Below, piece after piece: positions 1 through 13,828 of a DNA stretch of 64,000 bases. How positions within the stretch are numbered: position 1 is the first letter of the stretch; every line of letters starts with the position of its first letter. Under the pieces are notes generated by a model, which searched no databases, was not told where the DNA came from, and saw nothing but the letters and a program-made list of their open reading frames with translations. Location: NCBI GenBank assembly GCA_001179505.1, contig CDMY01000149.1, forward strand, positions 10,674 to 74,673. Reading direction: 5' to 3'. The position numbers were made by a program, and so were the translations under genes. The DNA is from Vitrella brassicaformis. Its lineage: Eukaryota; Sar; Vitrellaceae.

Positions 1-3000
1 GGACGGGCTGCCCGGCCAAGGGGGGAGGGAAGGGGATGGGGAAGGGCGGTGGAAGGTATGCGCCGACACGCGCGAAACAGAGGCCGGCCGGGGCAGGCGG
101 GTGACCGCCGTGCCCGGCCGAGGCCTCTGCGGTGCGGCCTGAGCATCGAAATGGGCACCTGCGCACCACGCTCCCTCTATCATCATCCTCATCATCGTCA
201 TGATCATGAGGAGGAGGTGGTGGTGGCGCCCAACACCTACACACGTGCGGCCTGTGATGCTGATAGAGCATTTCTCCAGCCTTCGCAACAACACTGAGAG
301 AGAAAAGGCTGAGTCGTAGATGCTGATGTAGGTGCCCGGGCCCGTGCGGCCGCTGCGGCCGAGCCTCTGCAACTTAGACGCCTGCAGGTGCGTAAAGAGA
401 CACACACGCGCAGAGCGCCACAATCATCCCTTCTCCCTCGTACACATTGGTCACACGTACGGTCGACGTCCACTCGAGTGGGAGGTGCGAGGCGTTCGTG
501 GGGTTGTAGTACCGGGCCGACCTGTGCTGCGGTGTGTCTATCACATGTGTCAGCCCCTGACGCACGCACACACAACACCCAAGGAGGAAAAACGCACACG
601 TGTGTGTATTGTATGTACGCACGCACACGCGCACACACACAGACGTATACCCGTCACCACACACGTCTATCGTTATGGACGACTCTGCTACGTCGGTGCA
701 CACATAGACGTCCCACTTCCCTGCAGAAACACACACACACACACACACACGCACATACACAAACACACAAGTCCGCACGGACGGACAGAGGGAGTCAGGA
801 CAGACACACGCGCACACGTAGCACACTTCTCTCACCAGGCACAGTTGCGTTGAGGGCTTCATCCTCCTCGTGTGACATCCCCGAGTAGAGCACCTTTACA
901 TTGCACCACTCCTTGGTGTCGTCGCCGAGCTTGCTAGCCGTCGCAAACACCTCCCCCGTGCCTGCAACACGGCATGCACAACACACAACACACATACGCA
1001 CACGCATGCACGCACGCAGCGCGAGGGCAGCCAGGCCGGACTGACCGGGCAAGAATATCAGTATCTTCTTGGGCGTCCAACTCGTGTTGGTGTCGTACGT
1101 CCACTCTGCAGCCATGGATACACAGTGTGCGCAGATGCATTCTTTCGACAAATGCCAGACATCATTTGGCGAGTATGTCGGCCTCGGCAGAGAGGACGAG
1201 CGGCTTGGCGTCGTTCTTCTGGAAGTACCCGTTGTTCTCCAAATCGAACCCTGTCGGGCTTGGGCAGCGTGCTGACCTGCAAGCATTCACTCGGTTGATT
1301 AATCCGGTGCGCATGTGCGTGCCCTCCCCTTGTTATGCACGTACGTCGATATTGTTGAGTTTACACAAGTAGGAGAAGATTCTGGGAGAGGTGCAAGCAC
1401 ACACCACACAACGCAGGCAGTGAACCGACCAGGCAGTCACATCGAAGAGGCGTACTTTGATATGAACGGAGTCCCGTCTCGAGCACAGTGTTGAGATAGA
1501 ACTCCTCCACCGTACGACGGGGGATGAGATTATCGGGGACGTCAACGTACCTGCACGCACGCGCACACACAAACACGCACATGTCTGCCCGCGTGTGTGC
1601 GAGTGTCATCCCTACTGACGCCGTGCTGATGTGGGCGTCGGAGAAGTAGCTCAGGAACTTGGCTGGGCAGAACGAGGAACAAGGGATAGTCGAGGCTCAT
1701 CACGGGTTCTGCATAGTTGTGTGTCGTGTGAAGGTGCCCACCAGGGTCTACGGTGGCTGACATCAGCACCACCTTGATATGCGGGTTGGCACGCACGAGC
1801 TGTCTCACCCTCGCCTGGCACATAACATGCACACGTGCTTGGTCATCTATCTGTTAGCCACCGTGCGGTAATTTACCATTACTATTTCGGTGTCGGCGTC
1901 GTGAAGTGGCGAAGGCCCCCGCCCTTTGCAAATGCAGCGCAAGCCCTGCGTGGCATCCATACGCATGCACGCACACATATACAAGACGCTCGTGTGCAGG
2001 CCTGCTTCCTCCCTCGCCATCCGGATGCATGTACGTGTGTGTGCGTGTCTCGTGAGCGGCGGACCTTTTGTCACGAACATGATGGGTCTGTTGTATGGCA
2101 TGGGCGTCCTTTGGTGGCCACGATAGGTGACGTGATCCCCCAGCTCTCCGCTGCCCAGCTTCACAACGCCGCACTCCTTAGCCACCCGCCTGGTAGAACC
2201 ATCACACATACATACACACATTCACATACGCGTACACACGCACTCTTGTGCTCTTTCTTACTCAGACACATTGGTGACAGCCAGTCGACGGGGCTGGACC
2301 GCCAGCACTCTGTCGTGGTCCTTTAATGATGGCCACCTGTTCATGAAAGGAATCAGGCCACACGGAACGGAAACACACACATATTGACTGGACACAGCTG
2401 AGTTTGTGTGTGCGTACCCGTGACGACTTGCCCGAGCCCGTCCGCCCCTGCACGAGAACGCACCCGCTCTGGCTGCGTTTGAGATGTACTCCTGCCCACA
2501 TGGGAGAGAACCACACACATGTACGTGAGTACATATTCATCATGCGTCCAGCCGTCCGCCCGCCCGCTGCATACCTCTATGACATCGGGGCTGGAGACCG
2601 GCAGCGGCGGGAGCAGCGCTAGGCGAGCGCCCACTGCGGCGGCTGCGATAAGGTGTGGGCCACCAGCCCGCTTTTCCAACTCTGTTGGCTGTGTGCTGCC
2701 GCTACCGTCGGGTGTGATGGGCGAGACTAGGGGTGCTGACGGCATGGAGGAGCACTGACTGGCCGGCTGGCTGGGCGTCCGCGGCGGGGTGCGTGGCGCC
2801 TCCTCTTGTTGCTGGTGCTGTGGCTGGGGCGGGGGCTGCTCCACATCATGTCTTGCACGGTGCATTAAGGACTGACTGAGTGCCCGCCCTTTTACGTACC
2901 TCGTTGATGTAGCCGCACCTGTCGAGCGCACGGACGCACAGACAGACAGACAGACAGACGACAGACAGACAGGCAAAGACACAGATGGACAGAGGTAATG

Positions 3001-4536
3001 TGTATCCGTATATGTGAGTGTTGAGGGAGTGAGGGGGGTTGCGGGCACGCCAACGATCACCTACCTGTCGTTCATGATGCTGTGCCACTGGGTCGAGAGG
3101 ATGGCGGCGGCCCGCAGTGCCAACTCAGCACATCGACACGCACGACACCTGCGGGCAGGCAGCCAGGCCACAATATCTTATAAATGAGAGATGCTCAGCT
3201 CAGAGTGCACGTGTCTGTCTGTCTGAACCCACCCACCCACACCCCTACGCATGACGACTAGTTTGGCCAGGTCGGGCTCAGTCGGCAGGTTCCATGCGAT
3301 CTGCGTCCGTCGGCAGGGCACAAGACAAGACAAGACAAGACAAGACAGGCGTCCGTAGTAGCTTGGTGCGCACTGCACTAGACTCGCCCGCTCACCTCAG
3401 CCATGATAGTGGGCATCAGGTCGTCTCCAGGGCGCAGTCCATCCATAAGGAACCCTGCACATACACACATGCACACACACACCACAACACCGGTAATCGA
3501 GCACTTGACTCATGACGAGCCACCCATCCTTTGTTTTAACCACTTTTCGGCCGTCTCGACGTTTTCCTTGGGCGGCTTACTCAACGTCTCCTCTGTCAGG
3601 AAGTGGCGTGGGTCTTCGCTCATGCTTAGCGCCTTGAGAACGTACTGAGCACATACATGCGCATCCGCCAAACGAGCGACGGTCAAGTATACACACATGG
3701 ATTCCTTCCCACTCACCGCCTCCAGGCAGCACCGGAGCAGCTCTGGCGTGGTGTATGGCTCAAATGTGTCCGCAAACCTTTGCATCCAGCGCATCAACAG
3801 ACCAGGAACGAACAAACCGTGCTAAAATGTGCGGATGTACTTACCTTTGGCTGCCTCCGCTGACGCTCCCTGCTGCCGCTTCCTCGCCCTCTCCTTCAGA
3901 AACGACAGCGCCTCGGCCGTCTTCTGGGCGGTCTTGCTCAGCGCTGCGGCTGAAGGACAACACAAAGCAAGACACAAAGACACCAACCAAAGGTGTGTGG
4001 GTATGGGTGTGCTGAGGGATCAGTAAAGCTGTCTGTCTCTCACCGCTGCTGGCCGGTATGTCCTCGTCGTCGGCCTCGTCGTCTTGTGGCGGTGGCTCCT
4101 GCTGCGGAGTGGTGCGGGTGGCGTCGGGCAGCATCGCTGAGCAGGCAGAAGAAACACGGCAGGCAGGCAGGCACACAGCTTTCAGAAGCCTCTCGTTGTG
4201 TTCCTCTCCCTCACGAGGCCCCAAACCCTAACCCTACACCCAAAACCCTAAACCCCAAACCCTAAGCCCCTAACCCTAAACCCCAAACCCTAATCCCCAA
4301 ACCCTAAGCCCTAAACCCTGAGCGTAGGAACGTGGAAGCCATTGCCCAGCTATGATATATCTACTTACATAGCACACATCTCAATCGACATATCCATACG
4401 TTTGACTTACCCGTTTCGTAGAATTTCGTCAAATCTGACTCTCTAGGTCGGAGTCACCATCGTCGTCGGCCTGCCGGCTGGGGATGGTGGTCGTGGCAGC
4501 CGGTAGCAAGGCATGTGCGGCCAGTGGCAGCCTCAT
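1..4536 (-). CDS. DEAH/DExH-box RNA helicase, partial (3' end beyond left edge)
   Basis: The minus strand carries, in order, most helicase superfamily 2 motifs of the DEAH/DExH family, split over many short exons. Motif I is GRTGSGKSS (about 2430-2460) and motif Ia is QPRRLA (about 2300). A segment ending NRPIMFVTKG lies near 2070, and motif III is MSATVD (about 1760). ILIFLPG is near 1060, motif V (VAESSITID) near 680, and motif VI (QRLGRSGRTG) near 350. The family uses ATP to remodel RNA or RNA-protein complexes. A long N-terminal region (about 2550-4536) is Pro/Gln-rich and acidic, with helical stretches and no recognised domain. The start at 4536 is chosen because that exon joins in frame to the next two. 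A further spliced segment at about 5100-5290 lacks an ATG and may be 5' UTR. Motif II is degenerate (see findings), and the frames around 1830-2070 do not join cleanly. The helicase assignment is firm; whether it is active is not. Confidence 0.8.
728..750. repeat. (CA)n dinucleotide repeat
   Basis: A CA/AC run in an intron of the helicase gene. Shorter CA/GT runs recur in nearly every intron of the window. Confidence 0.9.
4219..4319. repeat. interstitial telomere-type repeat (CCCTAAA variants)
   Basis: About 100 bp of tandem CCCTAAA/CCCCAAA/CCCTAAG variants, i.e. degenerate TTTAGGG read on the other strand. TTTAGGG is the telomere unit of plants and also occurs in several alveolates. The array lies between an exon that starts near 4136 and an exon near 4450-4536 of the helicase gene, so it is intronic in the model given here. 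It is short and imperfect and flanked by unique sequence on both sides, so it is not a chromosome end. Confidence 0.9.
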
Positions 4537-5447
4537 AGGACCTGGAATTGTCGTCTGAACAGCTGGAATGTGCACGTCGTCTAAACGAAGACGTGCAAGA
4601 CAGCAAAAAACATGCGAACAAACGGGAGGGCATAAAAGGCAGACTGAATTTCTGACACATTGCACGTGATTCCCTTTGTTTCTTTGATGTGCCTCCCTCC
4701 TCGTTGTCCTTGCATTGAAGCTTCCCGACCTGCTGCAAATCACTGTGACACTATGACAGCGATGATTTTGATTAAATCAGCTCACTACGCTCTGTCTTCA
4801 CTTTTCCTTTCTTCGAACCAAGAGCTGGCGATTCTGAACAGCAGCAGACAGGGAATGTGATGCGCATGCGAACACTAGACTCAGCGCGGCACTTACCAAC
4901 CTACAGACAAACGCGTCGAGAAAAGGAGACGGGGAAGGGAACAAAATGGAGAAATCACCATTTCATCTGCACACACAGACATGACAAAGGGCGGCATATG
5001 AGCACACCCATGGCAGCGAAATGCACCATGTTTTAATTCCTACACATCATCCAGACACCACACCATCAAGAGCCATCACGCGCGAGGGCACTCACATACT
5101 CACCTGTTGGAGACGGCTTATGCGAGGAGAAGGTGCGTGCGCACTCTGCAGGCACCAGGCAGTCGCGAGCAGCCCCGCAGAAGGCAGGGCACCCAGGTGA
5201 GGCCTCGCCGCGGGGCACGGCGTCGTAGGAAAAAAGTGGCGGATGAAATCCGGACGAGTTGGGAGGGGTAGAGGGAGATGCGGCGGACAAAACAAGCCAA
5301 AAAGCAGATGAAAAGAAGAAGAAGCGGAGGATCTGTGGCTGAAAAAAGGCTGAAAAGCCTGACGCGGACGAAAGATGTGAAAAATGGATACCGAAATTTG
5401 TAAATCAGGGTTTGCGGGGTTTGGCCGTCTCGCGAAATCTCGCCGCG
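4537..5447. promoter_or_regulatory. divergent upstream region between helicase and MCM9, with possible helicase 5' exons
   Basis: Roughly 900 bp separate the two chosen start codons. On the minus strand, a segment at about 5104-5290 ends in a good donor (ACAG followed by GTGAGT). A second segment near 4910-4972 lies between an acceptor and a donor, and one near 4690-4740 follows an acceptor. These look like 5' exons of the helicase, coding or untranslated, but no ATG opens them convincingly. If they are real, the shared promoter with MCM9 is only about 150 bp, near 5290-5447. Confidence 0.4.
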
Positions 5448-9155
<3,708 letters not shown>

Positions 9156-9252
9156 AGCGGTGGATGGATGGATGGATGGATGGATATGGGTGTGATGAGG
9201 GAGAGTTGGATGAATAAATGGGATGGCTTCATGCTATATTGGCCACGAATCG

Positions 9253-10215
9253 TCACAAGTACTTTACACGCGATTCATTCTGTCCACCCGCGTCTTTGAC
9301 CCTTCTCCCCCTCCCCAGGGCCCCCTCGCCACACACAGCACCCTCGACAGCCCGCCACAAACGCGGCATCCCCACGGCCAGTATCCACACAGGAAAATAC
9401 AGCCCCACCAGCCCAAACACCAACCCGCCCACAGACTCCTCGTAAGTATGAAACGACCTCACTGTCTGGAAGCCGAGGTAGCACAGAACAGCCGTTGTGA
9501 GCATTGTGTACACGAGGCTGACCACAGAGAGCACCACCCCACCACCGCCCCTCTTCTCGCAATCCAAGGCGGCTTGGTTGAAGGCGACTAGCATCAGGGC
9601 CATGAGGTAGAGAACGAGGTGGTCGGAGAAGTCGTAGCTGCCGCCGTAGTGCAGGTGCAGGAACTCCTGCAGCTGGAGGGGCACCCAGTAGAGCAGCACA
9701 GCTCTATACACCATCACCACAACCGACAGCAGTAGCCGATTCCTGTTGGCGGCAGAGAAGCCCCGACAGAGCAGCAGGGGCAGCAATGGTGGCACCAGCA
9801 GCACCAGGTGGAACAGCAGCGGCGAGTAGGTCAGCCTCTGCAGTGGCCGGCGGAAGGGATAGCACGGCACACTCAGGTCCAGTGGTCCCTCGTCAGAGCA
9901 CCTCTGGAAATCAGGCAGGGCGGGCAGATACGCCGGTGTGCCGCTGATCCCGGCGCTCTCTCCACCCTCCTCACCCTCCACAGTCACGCTGCTGGCTTCC
10001 ATTATGAGTGGCGGAGGCGGCAGGTCGGGAGGCGGGTGCACACGGAAGAATGCGACCTCCCCAGGGTGAAGGGGAGCGGCAACGGGGTATCGGTGGATGG
10101 AGAATTTGCCCCTGTTGAAGCGCCAGCCGGCGTAGACGCACGCGCTGAAGGCCAGAAGGGTCATGAGCTGCCATCGCAAGAGAACAGTCCGGAAGGACGG
10201 ATCTTGTGACGCCAT
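9253..10215 (-). CDS. intronless multi-pass membrane protein, unknown function
   Basis: A single open frame of about 320 residues with no sign of introns, unusual in this window. The ATG at 10213-10215 is the first true ATG of the frame. A hydrophobic segment lies at the N-terminus, followed by a luminal or extracellular loop of about 100 residues. Four or five further hydrophobic helices follow (LVLLVPPLLPLLL, LLLSVVVMVYRAVLLYW, LVLYLMALMLVAFNQ, VLSVVSLVYTMLTTAVL, FGLVGLYFPVWILAVG), then a short basic C-terminus. A YDFSDH motif at the head of one helix is reminiscent of the Y-D-x-S-x-H block of FIT/lipid-phosphatase-like endoplasmic reticulum proteins. The second catalytic histidine of that family was not found, so this is only a hint. 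The gene is convergent with MCM9 (97 bp apart) and divergent from the Tic22-like gene. Confidence 0.65.
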   Translation of the reverse strand: MASQDPSFRTVLLRWQLMTLLAFSACVYAGWRFNRGKFSIHRYPVAAPLHPGEVAFFRVHPPPDLPPPPLIMEASSVTVEGEEGGESAGISGTPAYLPALPDFQRCSDEGPLDLSVPCYPFRRPLQRLTYSPLLFHLVLLVPPLLPLLLCRGFSAANRNRLLLSVVVMVYRAVLLYWVPLQLQEFLHLHYGGSYDFSDHLVLYLMALMLVAFNQAALDCEKRGGGGVVLSVVSLVYTMLTTAVLCYLGFQTVRSFHTYEESVGGLVFGLVGLYFPVWILAVGMPRLWRAVEGAVCGEGALGRGRRVKDAGGQNESRVKYL

Positions 10216-10408
10216 CAGCTGACGATGGACAAACCTTGGTCCGGTCTTCACACAAGCCTTTCAAAAGCCTTGCTAAAAGCCTTTGAGAGGAAGATCATTG
10301 CGAGCTTGCAAGCGGTCGCCACAGAGCAAGAACTGAGCAGCAGAAACACAAAGCACAACGTGCCAGGAAGCCGACAGCATCGCAGATCTGTGCCTTCATC
10401 ATCCATCA

Positions 10409-11677
10409 ATGCTGTCGACAAGCCGCGACGCACCTGTATCTGTCGTGAGGACGCCTGCCGCCTCTCCGCCATCGGCACCCTCGTCATGCCTACCACAACG
10501 AACAGCAAGGCTGCACTCACGCCGTTGTCAGAGATCTTCCCTTTGGCGGCATCAACCATCTCGCATTGTCGCGGCAGCTGCTGTGGTGCTCTCGTCTTGG
10601 TGTATGGCCGCCGTCTGCAGTGCTGCATCCACAGCCGGCACGCTGACGGCAGGGAGGAGGGTGGAGCTGACCCCCCAGTCGCCCTTTTTTCATCAGTTCT
10701 GCGAGGCCCTCAAGGCGGGTGCGCTGCGGCAGGTCAACGCGGGGTCGGATTTCGTCCGCAACCTGGGCAGGAGGGCAGCGCGTGAGGGGTCTCAGCAGCG
10801 GCTTCGCTCGATGCTCAAGTCGGTGCCGGCCTACACGGTGGTCAACGAGCTGGACGAGATGATCATGTCCTACCCGCCCTCCTCGCACGGCGCCCCGGTG
10901 GGGCTGTTCTTCCTCAACAAACGGGACGCAAACCTCTTCCTCGAAGACGTACAGGTGAGGAGGGAGCACCAGCTCGGCAGATTTTTGAGATCTCTCTCCT
11001 CGGCTGCATGCATTGATTATCATGTCGATGTGGCGATGTGTGTTCAGACAAAGGATCCCGAAACGAGTCGCGAGGTCGGCCTGTCGCTGCGCACCTCCTC
11101 CCTCGCCCACTACTACGCCCTCTCGCGGCAGCGTGCAAGGTCAGCGGCGCATTTCTACCTGGTCCCCGACCTGCAGGAGGTGCAGAAGGCCGTCAGCCAG
11201 TCGCCCAGCGGCCGGTTCGAGGGCACCCCCATCTACTACCTTGACCTCGTCCCTGCGAGGGACCCAGACGACCGCCGGCAGCGGTGCCTCTACATGCTCA
11301 CGCTGCCCAAGTCGAAGGGGGGCGGCGGCAAGGACAGTGGCTCCAACAGGCCGGTGTTCTTCACCAATAGGGATGCTCTCAACACCTGGCGGACATTTAG
11401 GCGGCGGCACGCTTCGCTGGGGCTGCCGAGAAGGCCCAAGGTGCGTGTGGCGTCTCTCGAGCGGATGTTGCGCGACCTGGAGGAGCGGCGTGCGAGCGAG
11501 GTGGGCGACTGGCTGTTTGTGCCGGCGTATGAGGCCTACAGGGACGTGCAGCTGAACCCGCCGAGGAGCAGCGGGGGGATGAGCGGTGCCAAGAGGTGGC
11601 TGCAGAAGTTCCGGAGAGACCTGAAGGCCATCGTGGGTCAAGGGCCGCCCATTGGCAACCAGGTGCCGTTCAGATGA
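10409..11677 (+). CDS. TIC22: Tic22-like plastid protein import component
   Basis: The conserved part reads like the Tic22 family: PAYTVVNELDEMI, then GAPVGLFFLNKRDANLFLED, then GLSLRTSSLAHYYALSRQ, FYLVPDLQEVQKA and GTPIYYLDLV. Tic22 proteins act in the intermembrane space during protein import into plastids. In organisms with complex plastids they are nucleus-encoded and carry long leaders. Here a hydrophobic run (IVAAAAVVLSSWCMAAVCSA) lies about 55 residues from the first ATG, consistent with a signal sequence. The start at 10409 is therefore doubtful, and a later or spliced start is possible. One intron, 10955-11047 (93 bp), is a multiple of three and contains no in-frame stop. The C-terminal 150 residues are basic and less conserved. 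The stop is the TGA at 11675-11677. Confidence 0.75.
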   Translation: MLSTSRDAPVSVVRTPAASPPSAPSSCLPQRTARLHSRRCQRSSLWRHQPSRIVAAAAVVLSSWCMAAVCSAASTAGTLTAGRRVELTPQSPFFHQFCEALKAGALRQVNAGSDFVRNLGRRAAREGSQQRLRSMLKSVPAYTVVNELDEMIMSYPPSSHGAPVGLFFLNKRDANLFLEDVQVRREHQLGRFLRSLSSAACIDYHVDVAMCVQTKDPETSREVGLSLRTSSLAHYYALSRQRARSAAHFYLVPDLQEVQKAVSQSPSGRFEGTPIYYLDLVPARDPDDRRQRCLYMLTLPKSKGGGGKDSGSNRPVFFTNRDALNTWRTFRRRHASLGLPRRPKVRVASLERMLRDLEERRASEVGDWLFVPAYEAYRDVQLNPPRSSGGMSGAKRWLQKFRRDLKAIVGQGPPIGNQVPFR

Positions 11678-12665
11678 GACCACTGTGGGGGTGGGGCTGA
11701 GCATGTGATATGGTGTCCGGGTGCGGTGGATGGATGGAGAGAGAGAGTAGGTCTATGTGTGTTGTCAGTTGTTAGTTTGTGTGCCCTTTTTGGTTGGTTG
11801 AGAGTGAGGTGTTTTAACGGTGCGACAAGAGGGATTTTTGATGGGGACTGGGTGGACTGACTGACTCACGGCTGACGTGAAACATCACGAAAATTACCTG
11901 TCATCGCATCCAGCCGCCCAAGCCGGTCGGTTTACTCACCTACTCGCCACCTCTGTCTGTCTGTCTGTCTGTCTCCCTCTAATGTACCGGTTGATCGGTC
12001 CATACCATACATCCCTCCACACATCCATCCTGCCTCTTTGTCTCTTTCCCCCTCCCTCCCTCCCTCTCCACCTGTCTGCCTGTTCTGTACACTGTAGCAG
12101 AAATACTCTCGTAGACCGGTCAGGCTGTGCTGTAGGTCGCTGTCGAATCGCCTTGCCTCACAAATCACGAAAGGCAAAAAGGGTAAGGGTTCCAGTCAGT
12201 CAGTGTCAAGCGAATGTGTCAGCGTGCCAGCCAGTCAGTCCCTGAATTAACGTCACAACCATGAGACCATCCATCCATCCATACACACACACACACACAG
12301 GCAGGCAGGCAGGCAGCGGACGCAGCCGGTCTCTCCTCCCCTCTGTGTGCGTATTGTGTTGTCAGCGTGTGTCGAAAAAACATACAGTGTGTGTGTCCTG
12401 TCCGCCCGGCAGGCAGTCTATCAGTCGATTGTACAGGCCACCATCCATCCATCCATCCATCGTGTATTGAACAGAAATCACCACTCACCACACACCACAT
12501 CAGAAGGGCGGCCAGGCGAGGAAAACCTCTCACGGAGGAACAGACGGACAGGCAGGCGGGCAGGAAGGCAGGCCATCTACGCGTAGATACTCAGGCAGGC
12601 AGTGTTATCTCCTCTCCTCCAGCCGTCAGCCGTCACCGGGTGGTCATATCGGGCTGATTCTGCTC
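11678..12665. other. repeat-rich tail-to-tail intergenic region
   Basis: About 1 kb between the 3' ends of the Tic22-like gene and the basic-protein gene. It contains (CTGT)n near 11952-11975, (CCTC)n near 12045-12068, (CCAT)n near 12268 and 12438-12460, and (GGCA)n near 12299-12315. No supported coding frame was seen. Confidence 0.7.
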
Positions 12666-13549
12666 TCAGTGTTGGCGCCTTCCGCACCCGAATATCTTCA
12701 TCAGCCAGCCCCCTGTCGTCCTGATATCACACGCACACACACACACGCCACCTCATTCATGTGTGTGTGGTGGGTTCGTCCATGTGGGTGTGGGTGTGTA
12801 CCTATTAGCGGCTTCCTCGGCTTCCGCCTCCTCGTCCATGTGTGCCTCGCCTCCCGCCTGCTCCATGTCCTCGTCCTCGTCGTGCCCCATGACGCCGCCC
12901 TCGGCAGCCGCCGCCGCCGCCGCCCCACTGCTGGCCGCACGGCGACCGCGGGACCCCGCCGCCTTCTTCTTCGGACTCGACTTGGCCTTGCCCTTGGGCC
13001 TACCCTTGGCTGATACACACAGAGGGAGGGAGGGAGGGAGGGAGAGAGGGAGACGGTTGAGGAAATATTCGTGCTGTCAGTCTGGTTGTGTGTGGATGTG
13101 TGTGTTGCCTTTGGGTTTGGCTGCTGCCTTTCCCTTGGCTTTCGCCTTGCCCTTGGGGGCAGCAATGCGACTAGAACCTGACAGACACCACACACAGGGG
13201 GAGGGAGGAAGAAGGTGTAAGACACCCCTGTGACGTGCGACCTGCTTCAATGAGAGCTGCATCCCCACCTGTAGTTTTCTTCTGCGCAGTCTTGGTGATC
13301 CCCGTCTTCTTCACCCCCTTGCCCTGCACCACCAACTCAGGCTCCTCATCTGACATCACAACACAACACACAAGCGAGCCATCCCTGAGTGAGCAATGGC
13401 TTTCGGGAGCCCCTTCTGCCCCAGTGCCTCTCCGCGAGCCGCCCGTGTGTGCATGCAGTGGTCTGCCCTCGTGTCTGATGTCTGATACCATCTTCTAGTT
13501 TGCGAGGCGGCTTGACCTTCCTCTTGGCGGGCAGGCCCTTCTTCGCCAT
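12666..13549 (-). CDS. small Lys/Ala/Pro-rich basic protein with acidic segment (nuclear/chromatin type)
   Basis: A five-exon model gives a protein of roughly 150 residues. The start is at 13547-13549 (MAKKGLPAKRKVKPPRKLED). The following exons encode VVQGKGVKKTGITKTAQKKT, a PKGKAKAKGKAAAKPKG stretch, AKGRPKGKAKSSPKKKAAG, an alanine run and then an acidic DEDEDMEQ/EEAEAEE segment. A short last exon ends at the TGA at 12666-12668. Repeated PKGKAK motifs followed by an acidic patch resemble histone H1 tails or HMG-type proteins, but no HMG box or AT-hook core was recognised. The intron after the PKGKAKAKGKAAAKPKG exon appears to use a GC donor. DNA or chromatin binding is an inference from composition only. 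The gene is head-to-head with the saposin-like gene, with 279 bp between starts. Confidence 0.6.
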
Positions 13550-13828
13550 CACGGTAGTACGACAACAACGCCTTCAACAACGATATGGCAGCCACCCAGC
13601 GACACTGAGAGACGGACAGGCCCACACGCATCAAAGCCGTGTCGGCGAGCGCTCTTGTGGCGGCTTCTTGCTCACCGTGGGCACTGCTGCGTCTGGCTTA
13701 CGCAAAATATCGCTACCTTGGCCTTTTCCCCCCTCCCCCTTTCAAAGCTCGCAAATCGACCCAGCGAAGGATTGCCTTTTCTGGACCTGGACCTCCTTTG
13801 TCACCTACATCCTCAGCAGCACCTCACC

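Noticed and set aside
237-862. Several overlapping open frames rich in Cys/Val/His/Thr on both strands
   Set aside because: They arise from CA/GT repeats within introns of the helicase gene. Only the short segments carrying helicase motifs are supported.
3329-3348. ACAAG/AGACA pentamer run, considered as a mobile element end or CRISPR-like repeat
   Set aside because: It is a simple tandem pentamer within an intron, with no spacers or inverted ends.
10225-10785. Plus-strand frame of about 186 residues upstream of the Tic22 domain
   Set aside because: It is in a different frame from the conserved Tic22 sequence and joins to nothing recognisable.
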